This document shows positions 59,394-64,000 of a DNA stretch of 64,000 bases, piece by piece. Each line of letters starts with the position of its first letter. The first letter of the stretch is position 1. Below the pieces are notes generated by a model, which saw only the letters and a list, made by a program, of their open reading frames with translations, was not told where the DNA came from and did no database searches. The DNA is from JAJXWB01 sp037044955 (lineage in GTDB: Bacteria > Pseudomonadota > Alphaproteobacteria > Rhizobiales > Beijerinckiaceae). The stretch covers positions 1-64,000 of the forward strand of contig JBAOHX010000005.1 in NCBI GenBank assembly GCA_037044955.1, read 5' to 3'. The position numbers and the translations under genes are program-made.

Positions 59394-60224
59394 ATGGATA
59401 TTCTTCCGGCCGCCGTTCCGGCCCTGCCACGCCAGAACCGCTGGCGCCGCGATGTCGCGCCGGCGTCGGCGCCCGGCTGGCTGGCGCTGGGCTGGAGGGA
59501 TTTCCGCACGCATCCCGGCGCGAGTCTCGCCTACGGATTTCTCGTCTACCTTCTTTCTGTCGCGATCGTCGGCGGCCTGATCTTCTTCGGTCTCGACTAC
59601 ATCCTGTTTCCTGCGCTGGCGGGATTCATGGTCGTCGGTCCGCTGCTTGCGATCGGCCTTTACGAGAAGAGCCGCCGCATCGCCGCGGGCTTGCCGGTCA
59701 GCCTGCTCGACATGGTGTTCGTCCGACCGGCGTCCGGCCCCCAGCTCCTCTTCGCGGGCGTCCTTCTCTGCCTGCTGATGCTGCTCTGGATGCGCGCGGC
59801 CGTGATCATCTATGCGCTCTTCTTCGGCCTGCGGCCGTTTCCCGGGCTGGATCACATCGCGCCGACGCTGTTCGCCACGCCGGTCGGATGGGCGATGCTG
59901 CTCGTCGGCAGCGCTATCGGCGCGTTGTTCGCGGCGTTTTCATTTGCGATCAGCGTGTTTTCGATTCCGATGATGCTGGATCGTCGAGTCGACGCCCTGA
60001 CGGCCATGGGATCCAGCGTCGCGCTCGTCTGGCACAATCTGGGGGCTATGTTCGCCTGGGGCTTCCTGGTGCTGGCGCTCGTGCTGGTCAGCATCGTGAC
60101 CGGGCTGCTCGGGCTCGTCGTCGCCTTCCCCGTCGTCGGGCACGGCGCATGGCATGCCTACGAGGCGATGAAACCTGTCGGCGCCGCTGCGGAAACGGAA
60201 CCGGCGAACCACGAGACGCCGTGA
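59394..60224 (+). CDS. DUF2189 family integral membrane protein
   Basis: 276-residue membrane protein with about six hydrophobic segments. Seen: APGWLALGWRDFRTHPGASL, the DUF2189 opening (cytosolic W-x-x-GW-x-D), GFLVYLLSVAIVGGLIFFGL, YEKSRRIAAGLPVSLLDMV, and FSIPMMLDRRVDALTAMGSS plus VVGHGAWHAYEAMK at the end. DUF2189 proteins are repeatedly found beside terminal oxidases; function unproven. Strong ribosome-binding site GAGGAGG. It is directly followed by ccoS. Confidence 0.88.
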   Translation: MDILPAAVPALPRQNRWRRDVAPASAPGWLALGWRDFRTHPGASLAYGFLVYLLSVAIVGGLIFFGLDYILFPALAGFMVVGPLLAIGLYEKSRRIAAGLPVSLLDMVFVRPASGPQLLFAGVLLCLLMLLWMRAAVIIYALFFGLRPFPGLDHIAPTLFATPVGWAMLLVGSAIGALFAAFSFAISVFSIPMMLDRRVDALTAMGSSVALVWHNLGAMFAWGFLVLALVLVSIVTGLLGLVVAFPVVGHGAWHAYEAMKPVGAAAETEPANHETP

Positions 60225-60446
60225 ATGGACAGCATCGCCTACATGATCCCGATATCGCTCGGCCTCGGTCTGACCGCGCTCGGCGCCTTTCTCTGGTCGC
60301 TCGGCCGTGAGCAGTACGCGGATCTCGAAGGCGCCGCGAGCCGCATACTCCTAGACGAAGATGCGCCCATACTCGACAGGCGCGCTTGCTGCGAGTCTAC
60401 CGATGCGCCTTCGGCGACGCCAATTCACTTCAGCGAGCTTTCGTGA
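60225..60446 (+). CDS. ccoS: cbb3-type oxidase assembly protein CcoS
   Basis: 73-residue single-helix protein needed for cofactor insertion into cbb3 oxidase. Seen: MIPISLGLGLTALGAFLWSL, the glycine/leucine helix near the N-terminus, then REQYADLEGAASRILLDED, the Y-x-D-L-x-G-x-A-x-R-I-L-x-D-D signature. It abuts the DUF2189 gene with no gap. The usual ccoG, ccoH and ccoI partners are not next to it in this window. Confidence 0.92.
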   Translation: MDSIAYMIPISLGLGLTALGAFLWSLGREQYADLEGAASRILLDEDAPILDRRACCESTDAPSATPIHFSELS

Positions 60447-60531
60447 TCGAAGCCTTTCCGGAAGGGCCGAGCATTCTTGCGCTCGCCAACCGCGACCGAT
60501 AGCTTCTGGACAAGAACTCAGGGAGGTTGCC

Positions 60532-61782
60532 ATGAAACGTGCGCTCGCGACGCTCGGCGTCGTTGCGTCGGTCGCATTCGGACACCCGGCGCTCGCCGCG
60601 GACGCGCCAACCGAAGTGAAGATCGGCACGCTCTACGCCTCCGCCGGTCGCTACGCCTCGATCTCCATGCCGGTGCATTACGGGCTCAAACTCTGGATCG
60701 ACCAGAAGAACGCCGAAGGCGGCGTGTTCGTGAAGGCGGCGAACAAGAAAGTGCCGATCAAGCTCGTCGCCTACGACGACCAGAGCAACACGGCGACCGC
60801 AGCCACGCTCTACAACCAGCTCATCACGCAGGACAAGGTCGACATTCTCGTCGCGGATTCAGGATCCGTTCTCACCTCCGTCGCCGTGCCGATCGCGCGC
60901 GACAACAAGATGTTCCTGATCGACCAGACCGGCACCGGCGCCGCCTTCTTCTCCAAGGATAATCCGTGGATCGCGCTGATGGCCGATCCCGTCTCGACCA
61001 TTTGGCCCAAGCCGGTAGCCGACTGGGTGTCGCAGGAAGGCCCCAAGGTGGGGATCAAGCGGGTCGCGATCCTCTATTCCACCAACGAATTTACCGGAAC
61101 CCAGGCGAACGCCGCGCGAAAGTTCATCAAGGATTCGGGCGCGCCGATCGAGATCGTGTTCGATCAGGGCGTACCGACCGAAACGACGAACTACACCGTG
61201 CTGATCAACAACATCCGCGCCAGCAATCCGGACATGGTGCTGCATTTCGGCTATGCGCCGAACGACATCGCCTTCCTGCGCAACCTGCTCGACTCCGGCG
61301 TGAAGTTCAAAGGCCTGTTCTGCATCTATCCCGGCATCGAGACCGAGTTGCTGGAGAAGAATGTCGGGAACAAGGGCCTGCAATATGTCATGACCTACGT
61401 CACTTCCGCCGAACTCGAATACAAGCCGAATTTCGGCATGGCGCTGCCCGAGTTCCGCGACGCCTGGAAGAAGAAGTACCCGGACGGCAAGGTGGAGTTC
61501 GGCTTCAACTCGATTGCCGGCTATACGACCGGGCTCGTGCTCGAAAAGTCGCTGTCGGAAATGGCGAGCATGGAACAGACGGAGCTGCGCCGCGCCGTTT
61601 TCGCCCAATCCGGCAAGCTGAACACACTCGACGGCCCTTTCGAACTCGACGAGACGGGCGGCCAAATCGGCGAGCTGACGCCGCTCGGCCAACTCGTGCC
61701 CGGCGACCACGGCCACCTCAAGTTCCAGGTGGTCTACGGCAAGGAGGGGCCGATGGGCAAAGCGATCTATCCGCGGCCGTGA
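60532..61782 (+). CDS. ABC transporter substrate-binding protein (branched-chain amino acid type)
   Basis: 416-residue periplasmic binding protein of the LivK family. Seen: signal peptide MKRALATLGVVASVAFGHPA, cleavage near ALAAD, then VKIGTLYASAGRYASISMPV, IKLVAYDDQSNTATAATLYN, and YPGIETELLEKNVGNKG. GGGAGG ribosome-binding site. It is first in the second uptake operon. It is only distantly similar to the binding protein at 28.7 kb, so the ligand probably differs. Confidence 0.92.
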   Translation: MKRALATLGVVASVAFGHPALAADAPTEVKIGTLYASAGRYASISMPVHYGLKLWIDQKNAEGGVFVKAANKKVPIKLVAYDDQSNTATAATLYNQLITQDKVDILVADSGSVLTSVAVPIARDNKMFLIDQTGTGAAFFSKDNPWIALMADPVSTIWPKPVADWVSQEGPKVGIKRVAILYSTNEFTGTQANAARKFIKDSGAPIEIVFDQGVPTETTNYTVLINNIRASNPDMVLHFGYAPNDIAFLRNLLDSGVKFKGLFCIYPGIETELLEKNVGNKGLQYVMTYVTSAELEYKPNFGMALPEFRDAWKKKYPDGKVEFGFNSIAGYTTGLVLEKSLSEMASMEQTELRRAVFAQSGKLNTLDGPFELDETGGQIGELTPLGQLVPGDHGHLKFQVVYGKEGPMGKAIYPRP

Positions 61783-61816
61783 GGAAGGAACGTAGAGCGA
61801 CGCGCGGCGCGCGCCA

Positions 61817-62740
61817 ATGCTGATCTATTCCATCCTCTCGGGCCTCCTGTTCGGGCTGTATTTCAGCCTCGTCGGACTCGGGCTCAATCTTGTCTTCGGC
61901 GTCATGCGCATCGTCAATCTTGCGCATGGCGATTTTCTCATGCTGGGCGCCTATTGCGCCTTCTGGCTCTACACCCTGTTCGGCACGGATCCGGTCCTCG
62001 CCATACCGGTCGCCTTCGTTCTGTTCTTTCTCGTCGGGCTGCCTCTCTATTACGCGCTGGTGCCGCGGCTGCTTGCCGCGCGCGATCCGGAAATGCTGTC
62101 GATCATTCTCTTCTTCGGCTTCAGCCAGGTGGTCGAGGCGCTCTCGACCATCGCCTTCGGCACGTCGGAGCAATCCATTCCCGGTGGCGAACTCGGCCGC
62201 GCGCTGCGCGAGGGTTTCGGCAGGCTCACCGGCCACGAGATCGAAAGCGGACCGGTCGAGATCCTGGGCCAGAACTTTCCTTCGGCCTGGATCGTGTCGG
62301 GCGTCGCCAGCCTCATGGCGGTCGCGCTCGTTTATCTTTATCTCTACCGCACGCGCATCGGCTATCTCACGCGGGCCGTCATGTCGCGCCACGACGAGGC
62401 GCTGGCGACCGGCATCGACGTGCACCGCGTCTCGGCCGTCGCCTTCGGGGTTGGCATCGCGCTTGCGGCGGTCGGCGGCGTCTTTGCGCCCTTCATGCTC
62501 GGCTCCATCACGCCGGCGATGGGCGTCGATTCCACCGTCGTCTCCTTCGCGGTGATCGTCATGGGCTCGCTCGGCAATCCGCTCGGCACCGTGCTCGGCG
62601 GCCTGATCTACGGCGTGTCGTACATGCTGGTGCAGACTTATCTGTCGAGCTGGGCGAACCTGCTGCCGTACCTGCTGCTCATCGCAATCCTGCTGGCGCG
62701 GCCGAACGGGCTTCTGGGAAGGCGGGTGCGCCTTGCCTAG
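61817..62740 (+). CDS. Branched-chain-type ABC transporter permease LivH-like
   Basis: 307-residue permease with about eight hydrophobic segments. Seen: LVGLGLNLVFGVMRIVNLAH and GDFLMLGAYCAFWLYTL (LivH signature region), AVMSRHDEALATGIDVHRVS (coupling helix) and VSFAVIVMGSLGNPLGTVLG. It overlaps the livM-like gene by 8 bp. Confidence 0.9.
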   Translation: MLIYSILSGLLFGLYFSLVGLGLNLVFGVMRIVNLAHGDFLMLGAYCAFWLYTLFGTDPVLAIPVAFVLFFLVGLPLYYALVPRLLAARDPEMLSIILFFGFSQVVEALSTIAFGTSEQSIPGGELGRALREGFGRLTGHEIESGPVEILGQNFPSAWIVSGVASLMAVALVYLYLYRTRIGYLTRAVMSRHDEALATGIDVHRVSAVAFGVGIALAAVGGVFAPFMLGSITPAMGVDSTVVSFAVIVMGSLGNPLGTVLGGLIYGVSYMLVQTYLSSWANLLPYLLLIAILLARPNGLLGRRVRLA

Positions 62741-63653
62741 ATACGTCCAGCACATTCTCTTCATCGTCGCGCCGGTCGTCGTCGCCTTCGCCTTGCTGCC
62801 GGGCGTCTACAACAACCAGCTCCTGCTCTTCAATTTCGTGCTGTTCCTGACCCTCGCGCAGGGCGTCAACGTCATCTACGGCTTCACCGGCTACCTGCCT
62901 TTCGGCTACGTCGGCTTCTTTGGCGCGGGCGCTTACGGCTTCTCGCTGCTCGTCATGCATTTGCAGGCGCCGCCTTTGCTGGCGCTGCTCGCCGCGGGTG
63001 TCGCCGCGCTGCTGCTCGGCCTGCTGCTGACGCCGCTGCTCCGATTGTCCGGCGCCTATTTCTCCATCGCCAATCTCGCGGCCTCGCTCGCGGTGCTGCA
63101 CTTCATCTCCAATCCCAACCTGGAGCCGGTCACGCGCGGCCCCTATGGCGTATCGCTGAGCGGCATTTTCAATCCGAAGCTCGCCTACGGGCTCGCGGTA
63201 GCGGTCATGGCCGGCGCGATGCTCGTCGTCGTCTGGCTGCGCAATTCGCGCTTCGGCCTGGCGTTACAGGCGGTACGGGAAGACAGCGTCAGCGCCGCGC
63301 AGGCGGGCGTCGACGTGTCGCGCGCCCGCGCGGTCGCCTGGTTGCTGTCCGCTGTGATTGCCGGCTTCGCCGGCGGCGTCTTCGCCTGGTATGTGTCGGT
63401 CTTCTATCCCGACACGGTGTTCAGCGCCGATTATTCGATCTTCGCCATCGTCTTCGCGCTGTTCGGCGGCGTTTCCACCATTGTCGGTCCTATCGTCGGC
63501 GTGCTCATCCTGTACGGCGTCTACAACCTCATCGGCTTTTCGACGCCGCAGTTTTTCCAGCTCATCTACGGCGCATTGATCATGCTGCTGGTGCTGTTCC
63601 TGCCGCAGGGCCTGATCTCGCTCCTGAAGCGGAGGGGGATCGATGTCCCCTGA
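62733..63653 (+). CDS. Branched-chain-type ABC transporter permease LivM-like
   Basis: 306-residue permease beginning at a TTG inside the livH-like gene. Seen: VNVIYGFTGYLPFGYVGFFG (LivM signature), LQAVREDSVSAAQAGVDVSR (coupling helix), and FAIVFALFGGVSTIVGPIVG. It overlaps the ATPase gene by 11 bp. All genes in this cassette are tightly coupled. Confidence 0.9.
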   Translation: MPRYVQHILFIVAPVVVAFALLPGVYNNQLLLFNFVLFLTLAQGVNVIYGFTGYLPFGYVGFFGAGAYGFSLLVMHLQAPPLLALLAAGVAALLLGLLLTPLLRLSGAYFSIANLAASLAVLHFISNPNLEPVTRGPYGVSLSGIFNPKLAYGLAVAVMAGAMLVVVWLRNSRFGLALQAVREDSVSAAQAGVDVSRARAVAWLLSAVIAGFAGGVFAWYVSVFYPDTVFSADYSIFAIVFALFGGVSTIVGPIVGVLILYGVYNLIGFSTPQFFQLIYGALIMLLVLFLPQGLISLLKRRGIDVP

Positions 63654-64000
63654 CGCCATCCTGGAAATCGCAGGGCTGACGAAGACCTTTTTCGGCTTCC
63701 GCGCGCTCGACGGCCTGTCGCTACATGTGAGCCGAGGCGAGATTCTCGGGCTGGTCGGCCCCAACGGTTCGGGCAAGACGACCTGCATCAATGTCGTTTC
63801 CGGGCTCTATGCGCCCGAAGGCGGCTCCGTGAAATTCGATGGCCAGGAGGTTGCCGGCCTCGCGCAGCACAAGCTGGTGCATCGTGGAATCAACCGCACC
63901 TTTCAGGTGCCGAAACCCTTCATGCAATTGTCCGCGCGTGAAAACATCGAGGTGGCGATCGCCTATGGCCGCAATCCGGCCGGCCCGGTCGACGCCGATG
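63643..64000 (+). CDS. Branched-chain-type ABC transporter ATP-binding protein LivG-like (5' part only)
   Basis: First 119 codons of an ATPase cut by the window edge. Seen: LEIAGLTKTFFGFRALDGLS, Walker A LVGPNGSGKTTCINVVSGLY, and the LivG-type Q-loop INRTFQVPKPFMQLSARENI. The signature and Walker B lie beyond the edge. A LivF-like partner is expected next. Confidence 0.9.
   Translation, partial: MSPDAILEIAGLTKTFFGFRALDGLSLHVSRGEILGLVGPNGSGKTTCINVVSGLYAPEGGSVKFDGQEVAGLAQHKLVHRGINRTFQVPKPFMQLSARENIEVAIAYGRNPAGPVDAD

Noticed and set aside
1..64000. CRISPR array, prophage or insertion sequence
   Set aside because: No regularly spaced repeats, cas genes, transposases, integrases or phage structural genes were found; the repeats present are short intergenic palindromes.

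Overview
The window is a GC-rich, densely coded chromosomal segment of an alphaproteobacterium, most likely of the order Hyphomicrobiales (Rhizobiales). The evidence is the LptC-LptA-LptB / RpoN / HPF / PtsN gene order, an Omp25-type beta-barrel protein, a cbb3 oxidase cluster, rhizobial-type palindromic intergenic repeats, and two branched-chain amino-acid-type ABC cassettes. Genus cannot be fixed from the sequence alone. No rRNA, prophage, insertion sequence or CRISPR array was seen. One tRNA gene (tRNA-Arg, CCT) is present.

Layout. 1-5.1 kb: a TRAP solute-binding protein running off the left edge, then small housekeeping genes (broken GNAT, METTL20-like methyltransferase, TrmO-like, TerB-like, SDR, glutamine amidotransferase, CAP-domain lipoprotein). 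5.1-11.3 kb: a large MscS-type channel and the EF-P beta-lysylation set (epmB, epmA, efp), with a ParDE-type toxin-antitoxin pair between epmB and epmA. 11.3-15.2 kb: DUF2252 protein, zinc alcohol dehydrogenase, small membrane protein, tRNA-Arg, ribonuclease D. 15.3-23.4 kb: the LPS-export/sigma-54 block lptC-lptA-lptB ... rpoN-hpf-ptsN, interrupted by a two-barrel outer-membrane protein and an SDR. 23.4-28.6 kb: glucokinase and a trehalose operon (otsB, GH15 glycosidase, otsA). 28.7-34.6 kb: an ABC uptake operon (binding protein, LivG, LivF, LivH, LivM) ending in an alpha/beta hydrolase. 34.6-40.8 kb: rquA (rhodoquinone biosynthesis), an MFS transporter, an acyl-CoA synthetase, a winged-helix regulator, an exported methyltransferase-like protein and a TetR regulator. 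41-44.8 kb: GMC oxidoreductase, alkylsulfatase-like lipoprotein and an acyl-CoA synthetase remnant. 44.8-54 kb: a lipase-like hydrolase and a quinone/electrophile-detoxification island (azoreductase, glutathionyl-hydroquinone reductase, FMN reductase, WrbA, YcaC-like hydrolase, pirin, LysR regulators, LysE exporter). 54-60.5 kb: LysR, PAS protein and the cbb3 oxidase genes ccoN-O-Q-P, a small membrane protein, a DUF2189 protein and ccoS. 60.5-64 kb: a second ABC uptake operon, cut by the right edge.

Themes. RquA (ubiquinone to rhodoquinone) and the high-affinity cbb3 oxidase point to a lifestyle that includes low-oxygen respiration. Trehalose synthesis and mechanosensitive channel genes suit osmotic stress. 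Several flavin/quinone reductases sit together under LysR genes.

A caution for any reader: at least eight otherwise well-conserved genes (GNAT, alcohol dehydrogenase, beta-barrel protein, rpoN, otsB, first ABC binding protein, alpha/beta hydrolase, azoreductase) are each broken by one surplus base, always in the same direction (+1). Two more (CAP lipoprotein, lptB N-terminus) look shifted the other way. Because essential or core genes are among them, this looks more like residual sequence error than gene decay, and these genes are annotated here as whole genes with the break noted.
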